Assembly (NCBI GenBank): GCA_028865035.1
Contig: JAGWLB010000001.1
Span: forward strand, 163,668 to 203,347
DNA: 39,680 bases
Reading direction: 5' to 3'
Origin: Patescibacteria group bacterium
Lineage (GTDB): Bacteria > Patescibacteriota > Minisyncoccia > Phycocordibacterales > UBA9973
The notes under the pieces were generated by a model, which worked only from the letters and a program-made list of their open reading frames with translations, made no database searches and was not told the DNA's origin. This document shows positions 23,948-32,162 of the stretch, piece by piece. Positions within the stretch are counted from its first letter, which is position 1. Each line of letters starts with the position of its first letter. Position numbers and translations under genes: made by a program.

Positions 23948-24587
23948 TAAAGTGTACAAGTATTAGAGGAAGCGGTTCCCGAGAATACTTGCACTGTCTG
24001 ATTCTTTCGAAAAGAAAGATGAAGATGGTTTTCAGATTTCCTAATAGGAAATTAAGAGTATATGGTGGATGCCTAGACTAAAAAAGGCGATGAAAGACGT
24101 GGCATGGCAGCGATATTTTTCGGGGAGGTGCCTAGCAACCTGTGATCCGGAAGTTTCTGAATGGGGAAACCCACTTGCGTAAACCGCAAGTACTTTCATA
24201 CTTGATATGAAAGAGCATACCCAGGGAAGTAAAACATTTCAGTACCTGGAGGAAAAGAGAAAAATATTTATTTTCTGAGTAGCGGCGAGCGAAAAGGAAA
24301 AAGCCCAAACCGAGGAATCACACAGTGCGGAAAATAATTACGAATTGGTAATTATTTTATTCGTTGTGTGATACCTCGGGGTTGTAAGATAACAATGTAG
24401 ATTTATCTAGAGGAGTTAAAAAATATATTATTAGATCAAACTTCTGGAAAGGAGTGCCATAGATGGTGATAGCCCAGTGGTCGAAAATAATATGTCTCTT
24501 TGATTGTTATTCTTGAGTAACTCAAGACACGAATAGCTTGAGCGAATCCGCCAGAACTAACTGGCAAGGCTAAATACTTTTTTAGAT

Positions 24588-24630
<43 letters not shown>

Positions 24631-25211
24631 GATAAGGGGAGTGAAATAGACCTGAAACCATATACTTACAAGGAGTCGGAGCGGACGTATTTATACGATC
24701 CGTCACGGCGTGCCTATTGAAGAATGAGCCAACGAGTTTATCTATGCTGCAGGCTAAGCTGTTAGAACAGTGGAGCCTTAGGGAAACCGAGTGTTAATAG
24801 CGCGAAATTTATGTAGTTTAGATAAGACCCGAAGCCAGGTGAGCTTGCCATGAGCAGGATGAACCCTGTCGAAAGATGGGGGGAGGTCCGAACCGGTGAC
24901 CCGTGCAATAGTCTCGGATGACTTGTGGTAAGGAGTGAAAAGCTAATCGAACCTGGTAATAGCTGGTTCTCTCCGAAATAGCTTTAGGGCTAGCGTTACG
25001 TGTTCCTCTTGGGGGTAGAGCACTGGAAGGTTTCGACAGGGAGCAATCTCGCGACACCTATCAAACTCCGAATACCAAGAGTTAGAACGTAGCAGTTAGG
25101 CTATGGGGGCGAAGCTCCATCAGCCAAAAGGGAAACAGCCCAGATCTCTAATTAAGGTCCCTAAATTTACGCTAAGTGCAAACCAAGGAGGTGAAATTTC
25201 TCTGACAATGA

Positions 25212-25243
<32 letters not shown>

Positions 25244-26060
25244 GAAAGCGTAACAGCTCACTCATCAAGAGATCTCGCACCGAAAATAATCGGGGCTAAG
25301 CGTAATACCGAAATTGAGGGCTTTGCTTTTCTTCGGAAAAGCGGAGCGGTAGGAGAGTATTCTATACAGCGTCGAAGCTAAAGGGGTGACCCATAGTGGA
25401 GCGTATAGAAGTAAGAATGTTGGCACAAGTAACCGCAAGGAAGGTGAGATCCCTTCCCGCCGAAAGATTCAGGTTTCCTTGGCAATGGTGATCATCCAAG
25501 GGTTAGTCGGTCCTAAGGGAATGGCGAAAGCCGCACTCGATGGGCACATGGTTAATATTCCATGACTTCTGTTGTATTCGAAGATAGGACGGAGTGTAGT
25601 ATATAAAGCTCATTATTGGATTTGAGTTTGTGAGTGAAGATGGTTTCTAGGAAAATCCGGAAACTGACGTTAAAGTAACATCTAAGCAAAGCATAAATAT
25701 GTGGGTTCGCCCATGTAAATTTTATAAAGCACGCTTCCAAGAAAAGTATCTAAGGTTAATACAATAGAATCCGTACCGTAAACCGACACAGGTAATCTGG
25801 TCGAGCAGACTAAGGCGAACGAGTGAGAGGTCTTCAAGGAACTCGGCAAAAAAGCAGCCGTAACTTTGGAATAAGGCTTGCCGTTCTTAATTTATTAAGA
25901 TCGGCCGCAGCGAAAGTATCTCTGGCAACTGTTTATCAAAAACACAGCTCCCTGCGAACTCGCAAGAGGATGTATAGGGGGTGACGCCTGACCAATGCCA
26001 GAAGGTCAACTATCGGTGGTGATATGACTTCGGTTGTATTGCTGGCTGATATAAGCCCTG

Positions 26061-26095
<35 letters not shown>

Positions 26096-26306
26096 TTTGC
26101 ATTCGAGCGAAAGCTGGAATGTAAAACGGACTAGGACGGTTATAGAAAACGATAAACAATTTATAAAAATTTCATGAACCATTTTAGCTACCTATTGATG
26201 TAGTAATATATCTTTAGTCCAAACTTGATGAATGAGAGACCAACGTCAAGCATCCGAACTCTGCAAAGAGAGGATGAAGATAGAGTCCTTCTTAGGGGTA
26301 CAGAAG
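26096..26306 (+). other. 211-nt insertion in 23S at E. coli position 1931, candidate group I intron
   Basis: It interrupts the conserved TCCTAAGGT | AGCGAA junction. The preceding exon base is U and the last insert base is G, as in group I introns. It begins with a near-perfect hairpin (TTTTGCATTC ... GAATGTAAAA) closed by a GAAA tetraloop. GAAGATAGAGTCC at about 26275-26287 resembles the conserved 3' P7 element AAGATATAGTCC. I could not place a satisfactory 5' P7 strand, so the class is tentative. There is no endonuclease frame. Confidence 0.6.
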
Positions 26307-26615
26307 AGCGAAGTACCTTGTCGGGTAAGTTCCGACGCGCACGAATGGCGTAATGACTGGAGAACTGTCTCGAAGACCTGCTCGGTGAAAATACAATACC
26401 GGTGAAGATGCCGGTTACCTGCAGATAGACGAAAAGACCCTAGAAGCTTTACTGCAGCTTGATATTGAGTATGTGATTATACTGCGTAGCATAGATGGGA
26501 GAGGTTTGATGGTTCCGATTTCGGTTGGGATCTACTCGTCAGTGAAATACCATTCTTTGTGACTGCATATTCTAATTTCTAAGGCAAAAACTTAGAGAGA
26601 CAGTATCTGGTGGGT

Positions 26616-26656
<41 letters not shown>

Positions 26657-26971
26657 GTTTATTAAGGTTAGCTAGGCGCGAATGGAAACCGTGCCGATAG
26701 TGTAATGGCACAAGCTGGCTTAACTGTAAGACGTACTTGTCGAGCAGATACGAAAGTAGAACATAGTGAACCGACATTTCGCATTAGATGCGGATGAAGA
26801 TTAACGGATAAAAGCTACTCTAGGGATAACAGGCTAGTTCCGCCTAAGAGTTCATATCGACGGCGGAGTTCGGCACCTCGATGTCGGCTCACCTTATCCT
26901 GGTGGTGGAGAAGCTGCCAAGGGTTTAGCTGTTCGCTAATTAAAAAGGTACGCGAGCTGGGTTCAAACCGT

Positions 26972-27322
26972 TCAGAGATTAATCATGTAACAATGATTGA
27001 GAATTGGACAGTTTGAACCAATCGAGGAAGAAGAGAAAAGAAATTTTCTCAGAAATGTTTTAATCTGAGATTAAGACCGTGTGTACTGTGGTACACTCAC
27101 GGCGGCATACATTAAATTGTATGAGAAGTTCACTTATATCGGTGAAATCCTACTTGTAAAAGAGGATAATACCGAGGGAAAGTATTCATACTACCCGTAG
27201 AGACTAAATGTGAAATAGTTCATAACTTTGTTATGGATGAAAGTTATAGTCCAATCCCTTTAGTAATAAAGGTTCGATCATTATTATTGAAACGCGATAA
27301 TGAGAGAAGTAAAATATAGATG
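26972..27322 (+). other. 351-nt group I intron in 23S at E. coli position 2593
   Basis: It interrupts AAACCGT | CGTGAGACAGG; the exon ends in U and the insert ends in G. Core: AGACTAAATG (about 27201-27210, 5' P7) pairs with TATAGTCC (27245-27252, 3' P7); between them lies CATAA-CTTTG-TTATG as P8. Further hairpins are CCGTGtGTAC ... GTACaCtCACGG, CATAC ... GTATG, ATCCT ... AGGAT, then P9 CCTTT-AGTAAT-AAAGG and ATCATTATT ... GATAATGA. ACAGTTTGAACC (27008-27019) can pair with the 5' exon. There is no endonuclease frame. The splice point is certain to +/- 1 nt. Confidence 0.88.
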
Positions 27323-27374
27323 CGTGAGACAGGTTGGTCTCCTATCTACTGCAGGCGTTGATTCTTGAGAAGAT

Positions 27375-27405
<31 letters not shown>

Positions 27406-27661
27406 TGACCTCTGGTGTGTCGGCTCTAGCGCCCGCTGGACTGCCGAGTAGCTATGTCGGGAATGGATAACCTCTGAAAGCATCTAAGAGGGAAGCCAGC
27501 TTCAAGATGAGGAATCGTTTGAGAAACCTAAGAGATGATTAGGTTGATAGGCACTAGGTGTACGCACAGTAATGTGTTCAGCCAAGGTGTACTAATCGTT
27601 CGATTCCTATTAGGAAATGTGGAAATCACTCCAAAGGAACGAGTGTTTCCTGCGGGGCAAG

Positions 27662-27695
27662 TTATTATTGCGTTTTGTACAGCATTCAGTTTTCA
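27662..27695 (+). other. 3' half of the pre-23S processing stem
   Basis: TTATTATTGCGTT (27662-27674) and ACAGCATTCAGTTTTCA (27679-27695) match the 5' strands at 23935-23947 and 23863-23879 without mismatch. Confidence 0.8.
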
Positions 27696-27737
27696 GATAT
27701 TATATATATCTGTTTTTTCAAAATTATTGAGCATTCT

Positions 27738-27775
27738 ATACTGAGAAATTATTTTTTAATAAAAACTCTCAGTAT
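27738..27775 (+). other. hairpin in the 23S-tRNA spacer
   Basis: ATACTGAGA (27738-27746) pairs with TCTCAGTAT (27767-27775) across an AT-rich loop. It has no T-run after it; a processing signal is more likely than a terminator. Confidence 0.5.
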
Positions 27776-27790
27776 TAGTACTTTTAAAAA

Positions 27791-27865
27791 CGTGGTGTAG
27801 CGTGAAGTGGTTTACGCAGCTTGATTTGATTCAAGAGAAGCTGGTTCGAATCCTAGCCACCACGA
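27791..27865 (+). tRNA. degenerate tRNA-Pro-like gene in the rRNA operon
   Basis: Seven-bp acceptor stem CGTGGTG / CACCACG with discriminator A (C1-G72 and A73 are tRNA-Pro identity features). The D-arm is GCGT ... ACGC with GG in the loop, and the T-loop is TTCGAAT. Two defects: the anticodon loop closed by CTTGA/TCAAG has only six bases (TTTGAT), and the 3' T-stem strand CCtAGC has one extra T against GCTGG. No CCA is encoded. A typical tRNA-Pro loop TTTGGxx with one base lost would explain it. It may be non-functional or a divergent functional tRNA. Confidence 0.6.
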
Positions 27866-27869
27866 CAAA

Positions 27870-27896
27870 AGAAGCATTGCGAAAAGCAATGCTTCT
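27870..27896 (+). other. strong hairpin between tRNA and 5S
   Basis: GAAGCATTGC-GAAAA-GCAATGCTTC, a 10-bp perfect stem without a following T-run. It is probably a processing or spacer element of the rRNA transcript. Confidence 0.6.
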
Positions 27897-27941
27897 CAGT
27901 ACAGAGTGCTTAATAGCAAATATAAATATGTTGAATTTTTT

Positions 27942-28053
27942 GTTCTGGTGATTTGGCAATGGGGTCACACCCGATTACATTCCGAACTCGGAAGTTAAGT
28001 CCATCTGCGCCGATGATACTCTATAAACGGGGAAAGTAGGTTGTCGCCAGAAC
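27942..28053 (+). rRNA. rrf: 5S ribosomal RNA
   Basis: Terminal helix GTTCTGGTGA / TCGCCAGAAC. The conserved internal CACACCCGATTACATTCCGA, ACTCGGAAGTTAAG and GGAAAGTAGG blocks are in order. About 112 nt, normal length. It is followed by a terminator at 28070-28095, which ends the 23S-tRNA-5S transcript. Confidence 0.95.
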
Positions 28054-28069
28054 AAAGAATTTAACTAAT

Positions 28070-28095
28070 AAAAACTCTTAGAAATAAGAGTTTTT
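28070..28095 (+). terminator. rRNA operon terminator
   Basis: AAAAACTCTTA-GAAA-TAAGAGTTTTT. Confidence 0.85.
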
Positions 28096-28109
28096 ATTAT
28101 ATTTATTTA

Positions 28110-28138
28110 TTGACAGTTTTATATACCTAAAGTAATAT
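28110..28138 (+). promoter_or_regulatory. consensus promoter TTGACA-17-TAATAT, leaderless
   Basis: TTGACA 28110-28115 and TAATAT 28133-28138, then 6 nt and the ATG at 28145. The clearest leaderless promoter in the window because both boxes and the spacer are near consensus. Confidence 0.8.
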
Positions 28139-28144
28139 GTGCAT

Positions 28145-28306
28145 ATGGATATTCAAAATATGACTAAAGAGGAAATTAAGAGTATTACAGAAAAAATTAC
28201 TAATAATACATCTACCCAAGAGGAAGAGTTAGCGCTTTTAAAGTTTTTAAATAAAGAGGTTAATGAAATTAGTACATTTATCAGAGAAGTTGCAAATAAA
28301 GAGTAA
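28145..28306 (+). CDS. small helical protein, 53 residues
   Basis: MDIQNMTKEEIKSITEKI, then a second acidic helix (EEELALLKFLNKEVNEI) and a short tail. It is rich in Glu, Lys and Ile and would form a small helical bundle or coiled-coil hairpin. It stands directly after a consensus promoter and ends 3 nt before the next start (28310), so the pair forms an operon. No family recognised. Confidence 0.7.
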   Translation: MDIQNMTKEEIKSITEKITNNTSTQEEELALLKFLNKEVNEISTFIREVANKE

Positions 28307-28309
28307 TAT

Positions 28310-28822
28310 ATGAAATTTAATTTTGAAAAAAATATACCAGTGTCAAAACAAGAAGATATAAATTTATCAGAACAAACCTCAGAACAGTTTGATGCTGATA
28401 TTTTACAAGAATCTAAAAAGCTTGAAATAAATTTACAAAAACTTAATGAAGAAATAAATGTTTTTGGTGGAAAAGAAAAATTTCAAAAAGAATTTTCTAG
28501 TGATAGTGGCACAAGTGGTATGACAAAAGGTGGTGAAGAAATACATGAAGAGAATTCTCTATCTTATTATCAGAAAGAATTAGCAAAAGCATTAGCGGTA
28601 TTTTCTGGAGGGTCAGCAGTTGGTGCTACATCTTTGTATTATTTAACAGAGGCATTTAATTTACATAGTGATCCAACAATACTGGGTTTAGCTGGCTCAG
28701 CTACTGTACTTGGCTCAGCAATAATGTCTATTAATCTTTTAATTAAATCAAAAGTACATGCCAGAGAAGCAAAAAGAATGGAGTTAAAAATGAAGATGAC
28801 AGATACTCCGTTGAATTATTAG
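28310..28822 (+). CDS. hypothetical protein with two membrane helices
   Basis: 170 residues. The N-terminal half is polar, acidic and probably coiled (EQTSEQFDADILQESKKLE, LQKLNEEINVFGGKEKF). Two C-terminal membrane helices follow (about 92-112 and 120-143, with GGSAVGATSLYYL and LGLAGSATVLGSAIMS), then a basic cytosolic tail (KSKVHAREAKRMELKMK). It is downstream of, and probably co-translated with, the 53-residue gene. The function is unknown. Terminator at 28840-28865. Confidence 0.65.
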   Translation: MKFNFEKNIPVSKQEDINLSEQTSEQFDADILQESKKLEINLQKLNEEINVFGGKEKFQKEFSSDSGTSGMTKGGEEIHEENSLSYYQKELAKALAVFSGGSAVGATSLYYLTEAFNLHSDPTILGLAGSATVLGSAIMSINLLIKSKVHAREAKRMELKMKMTDTPLNY

Positions 28823-28839
28823 TTAGTTCTATGCTGATT

Positions 28840-28865
28840 TCCGCTCCACATTGGAGCGGATTTTT
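28840..28865 (+). terminator. intrinsic terminator
   Basis: TCCGCTCCA-CAT-TGGAGCGGA then T5. The next -10 box (28868) follows at once. Confidence 0.9.
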
Positions 28866-28867
28866 GC

Positions 28868-28873
28868 TATAGT
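28868..28873 (+). promoter_or_regulatory. extended -10 box (TGcTATAGT), leaderless
   Basis: It ends 9 nt before the ATG at 28883. Confidence 0.6.
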
Positions 28874-28882
28874 AGTGTATAT

Positions 28883-29659
28883 ATGTCATGGGCATCGCAT
28901 CGACAAACTCAATATCTTTCGGGCTTGCTTATCTTTATCGGACTAGTAGTTTTTATTATTGCCTGGCCTTCTATTTCAAGAAAGCCAACATGTTCAGATG
29001 GTAAACAGAATGGTACAGAGACAGGTATAGACTGTGGTGGCTCTTGTCAGAGAATTTGTAATGCTGATGCTTCTGAACCTATCGTACTGTGGCAAAGAGC
29101 ATTTCCTGTCACTGGTAGTGATTATAATCTAGTTGCTTTAGTTGAGAATAGAAATAAGCAAGCTGCAGTTGCTCAAGCTTCATACGAATTTCGTATTTAT
29201 AATTCTTCTAATATCCTTATTGGACGCAGGTTGGGTACTACATTTATTCCACCTGATCAACAATTCGCAATTTTTGAACCCAGATTTGATAGCGGAGCAA
29301 GTGATATAAAAAGTGTTACTTTTGATTTTACTTCACCATTTATTTGGTTAAAAAAGAATCCTACTTTCCAAACTTTGCCAGTAACGATAGATAATGTATT
29401 AATGGGTTCTGATAAAAGTAATCCTTCTATTACAGCTCGCATAAATAATAATTCTATTTACGATTTACCAGCATTTAATGTTGTCACTATTCTTTATGAT
29501 GCAGATCATAATGCTATTAATGCTTCGGAAACACATAAAGATGGTTTAGCAAGTAATGCTAGTTCATCCCTGATATTTACTTGGCCACAACCTTTTAGTG
29601 ATAATCCTGTAACGAAAGATATGATAATTATGCTAAATCCATTCACTACTTCCTTTTGA
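28883..29659 (+). CDS. membrane-anchored Cys-motif protein of the CPR type
   Basis: 258 residues. One membrane helix (about 12-31) is followed by a short cysteine cluster, PTCSDGKQNGTETGIDCGG then SCQRIC, a motif (DG.QNG.E.GIDCGG.C...C) that recurs in secreted CPR proteins. The rest (about 65-258) is beta-rich, with two similar Ig-like/late-embryogenesis-like halves: YNLVALVENRNKQAAVA ... FIPPDQQFAIFEP and SITARINNNSIYDLPAFNV ... LIFTWPQPF. It probably lies outside the membrane. The stop overlaps the upstream alternative start of rodA, indicating an operon. Confidence 0.75.
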   Translation: MSWASHRQTQYLSGLLIFIGLVVFIIAWPSISRKPTCSDGKQNGTETGIDCGGSCQRICNADASEPIVLWQRAFPVTGSDYNLVALVENRNKQAAVAQASYEFRIYNSSNILIGRRLGTTFIPPDQQFAIFEPRFDSGASDIKSVTFDFTSPFIWLKKNPTFQTLPVTIDNVLMGSDKSNPSITARINNNSIYDLPAFNVVTILYDADHNAINASETHKDGLASNASSSLIFTWPQPFSDNPVTKDMIIMLNPFTTSF

Positions 29660-29664
29660 TCGTC

Positions 29665-30783
29665 ATGAAATTAAAATTCTTACAGATCGATTGGCTTTTA
29701 TTCTTGTTCGTACTTCCAGTACTAGGAGCAAGTCTTTTAACGATGAAATCTTTCACCGAAAAAACTCCATATTTTTCTCACCAACTTGTATGGATTATAG
29801 TTTCATTTATTATATTTTTTCTACTTTCAATGGTAGATTTTAGATTTCTGAAACGTACTGATGTCTTGGTTATACTTTTTTCTGTTTTTTCTGCATTATT
29901 GTTATCTTTGTTTATAGTCGGGCACGTGGCTAAAGGAGCAAAAAGTTGGTTCTCTTTCGGATCTTTTTCTTTTCAACCTTCAGATATGATGAATCTTGTA
30001 GTTATTCTGATGCTAGCGAAATATTTTTCACGTCGTCATGTAGAGATAGATAATTTTAAGCATATCTTTATTTCTGGAATTTATGCCTTGATACCATTCC
30101 TTCTTGTATTTTTTCAGCCAGATTTTGGTGTAGCTATAATTATATTTTTCATATGGCTAGGAATGATTCTTATTTCTGGAATTTCAAAAAAGCACTTGCT
30201 CATAGTATTAAGTGGTGGACTGATTGCTTTTTTGCTTCTTTGGGGGTTTGTTTTAAAGCCGTATCAGAAGTCGCGTGTCGTGAACTTTGTCCAACCACTC
30301 TCAAATATTCATGGCTCAGGTTATAATGTATACCAGTCTATAATTGCCGTCGGTAGTGGTCAGATTTATGGTAAAGGAGTTGGCTTCGGTACTCAATCAC
30401 GTTTAAAGTTTTTGCCTGAGTATCAGACTGATTTTATTTTTGCTGCATTTAGTGAGGAGTGGGGATTTGTCGGAGCAATAATACTATTCTTGCTTTTTGG
30501 TTTAATTATTTGGCGCATTCTACATATTGCTCTACTCGGAGCTACAAATTTTGAAATGCTATACGGAGTAGGTCTGGCAATTTACTTTATGAGTCACTTT
30601 ATTATTAACATAGGTATGAATATAGGAATTATGCCTGTGACTGGTATTACTTTACCGTTTATGAGTTACGGTGGATCTCATTTATTAACTGAGTTTATAG
30701 GTCTGGGTATACTTATGGGTATGAATCGTTATAGACGTGTGGCTCATCGTGATGATATGAGGAATGAATTTTTAGGAATATAA
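29665..30783 (+). CDS. rodA: rod-shape SEDS glycosyltransferase RodA/FtsW
   Basis: 372 residues from the ATG at 29665; a TTG at 29656 that overlaps the previous stop is an alternative. About ten membrane helices. SEDS motifs present: QPSDMMNLVVILMLA, FFQPDFGVAI, GSGYNVYQSIIAVGSG, GFGTQSRLKFLPEYQTDFIF (RodA-like rather than FtsW-like), and TGITLPFMSYGGSHLL near the C-terminus. SEDS proteins polymerise glycan strands of peptidoglycan from lipid II. It is followed 3 nt later by folD. Confidence 0.88.
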   Translation: MKLKFLQIDWLLFLFVLPVLGASLLTMKSFTEKTPYFSHQLVWIIVSFIIFFLLSMVDFRFLKRTDVLVILFSVFSALLLSLFIVGHVAKGAKSWFSFGSFSFQPSDMMNLVVILMLAKYFSRRHVEIDNFKHIFISGIYALIPFLLVFFQPDFGVAIIIFFIWLGMILISGISKKHLLIVLSGGLIAFLLLWGFVLKPYQKSRVVNFVQPLSNIHGSGYNVYQSIIAVGSGQIYGKGVGFGTQSRLKFLPEYQTDFIFAAFSEEWGFVGAIILFLLFGLIIWRILHIALLGATNFEMLYGVGLAIYFMSHFIINIGMNIGIMPVTGITLPFMSYGGSHLLTEFIGLGILMGMNRYRRVAHRDDMRNEFLGI

Positions 30784-30786
30784 AAT

Positions 30787-31617
30787 ATGATTATTATAGA
30801 TGGAAAAAAAATAAAAGATGAAATTTTAGCAGAAGTAAAAGAAAGAGTATTGAAGTTGCCATTCACTCCGGTCTTCTGTGATATTTTGGTAGGAGATAAT
30901 CCTGTCTCAGCTTCATATGTAAGAATTAAATCAAGATTAGCTGAGCAAGTAGGAATTAAGTTTCGTACTGTTAACTTTACCGATAAGATAACGACCGATG
31001 AACTGATAGCAGAAATAGAAAACTTAAATCGAGTACCACATATGCGTGGAATTATTATTCAATTACCACTACCAGATCATATCAATAAAAACCAGGTTCT
31101 AGATGCGATTCGGCCAGAATTAGACGTAGATTGTCTAGGATCAAAAGCGAGTGAAGATTTTTATAATAATGTTCCGAATTCACTTTGCTACCCCACAGGG
31201 CTTGCTTGTTTAGAATTACTTAATTCTCTTCATATAGATTTATCAGATAAGAATATAGTTGTCTCTGGGCAGGGGACTTTGGTGGGTAAGCCAGTCACAC
31301 ATTTACTGCGCTCTCGTGGTCTTACTGTTGCCACTATAGATAGTCAGACTGAGAATAAAAATGAGATTTTAAAAAATGCAGATGTTATTATTTCTGCCAT
31401 TGGAAAAGGGAAGTACCTTACAGGTGAAATGATAAAGAAAGATGTCATTATTATCGATGCTGGAACATCTGAATCTACTTCTGGTATTGTTGGCGATGTT
31501 GATTTAGAGTCAGTCAAAGATATCGCTAGCTATGTGTCGCCTGTACCTGGTGGAGTGGGGCCTGTGACTGTCGCTATGCTTCTTAACAATGTTCTAAAAG
31601 TATCAGAAATGTTATAA
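30787..31617 (+). CDS. folD: bifunctional methylene-THF dehydrogenase/cyclohydrolase FolD
   Basis: 276 residues, slightly short but complete. The catalytic region has ASYVRIKSRLAEQVGI (Tyr and Lys of the active site), GIIIQLPLPDHIN and LDVDCLGS. The nucleotide-binding Rossmann domain shows IVVSGQGTLVGKPVTHLL (usually GRS.IVG.P; here Q replaces R). It ends with VSPVPGGVGPVTVAMLLNN. It interconverts 5,10-methylene- and 10-formyl-THF in the cytosol. It is directly downstream of rodA. The promoter of the next gene overlaps its stop. Confidence 0.95.
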   Translation: MIIIDGKKIKDEILAEVKERVLKLPFTPVFCDILVGDNPVSASYVRIKSRLAEQVGIKFRTVNFTDKITTDELIAEIENLNRVPHMRGIIIQLPLPDHINKNQVLDAIRPELDVDCLGSKASEDFYNNVPNSLCYPTGLACLELLNSLHIDLSDKNIVVSGQGTLVGKPVTHLLRSRGLTVATIDSQTENKNEILKNADVIISAIGKGKYLTGEMIKKDVIIIDAGTSESTSGIVGDVDLESVKDIASYVSPVPGGVGPVTVAMLLNNVLKVSEML

Positions 31618-31618
31618 T
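31613..31618 (+). promoter_or_regulatory. extended -10 box (TGtTATAAT), leaderless, overlapping the folD stop
   Basis: It ends 7 nt before the ATG at 31626. Confidence 0.6.
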
Positions 31619-31625
31619 CACACCT

Positions 31626-32150
31626 ATGAATATTTCATTATTTTATTTTTTATATGGTTTCGCATTTAAGTATCAATGGTTAGATAGTCTTATACGTTTT
31701 ACGGCAGTGGATTTGATCTACATAGTTTTAGTGTTAGTAGTTATTTATATTATTTATAAATATAAGATGTATGATTTGAAAAATATCAGTACTATCTTAC
31801 GTTCAAATATTAAAGGGATTTTACTAATACCTTTTACTGCTGCTCTAGCTTTAGGTATAGCAAAAATTGTAAAACTTTTGGTTCATACAGATCGTCCAAT
31901 GATTGCGTTGTCGAATATACATACTCTTTTTACAGAAAATGGTTATGCTTTTCCCTCGGGACACTCGACGGTGATATCTGCTATCGCTTTTTCATTATTT
32001 TTTCAAAATAAAAAGCTTGGTTATATAGGTTTCGTTGTTGCTTTGTTTATAGGTGCAGCTAGAGTTATGGGCGGAGTACATTTCCCGATAGATATTTTAG
32101 GGGGGTACATTATAGGTTTCTTGGTTGCTTTTTTTGTTAAAACCATATAA
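31626..32150 (+). CDS. PAP2-family membrane phosphatase
   Basis: 174 residues with about five membrane helices. The three PAP2 phosphatase motifs are present: KLLVHTDRP (C1, K..(6)RP), FPSGHSTV (C2, PSGH) and ARVMGGVHFPIDILGG (C3, R..(5)H..(3)D; the usual Ser before R is Ala here). Such enzymes dephosphorylate undecaprenyl pyrophosphate or phosphatidic acid at the outer face of the membrane. The nearby rodA favours lipid-carrier recycling. 12 nt separate it from secD. Confidence 0.88.
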   Translation: MNISLFYFLYGFAFKYQWLDSLIRFTAVDLIYIVLVLVVIYIIYKYKMYDLKNISTILRSNIKGILLIPFTAALALGIAKIVKLLVHTDRPMIALSNIHTLFTENGYAFPSGHSTVISAIAFSLFFQNKKLGYIGFVVALFIGAARVMGGVHFPIDILGGYIIGFLVAFFVKTI

Positions 32151-32162
32151 AATAGCCTTATT

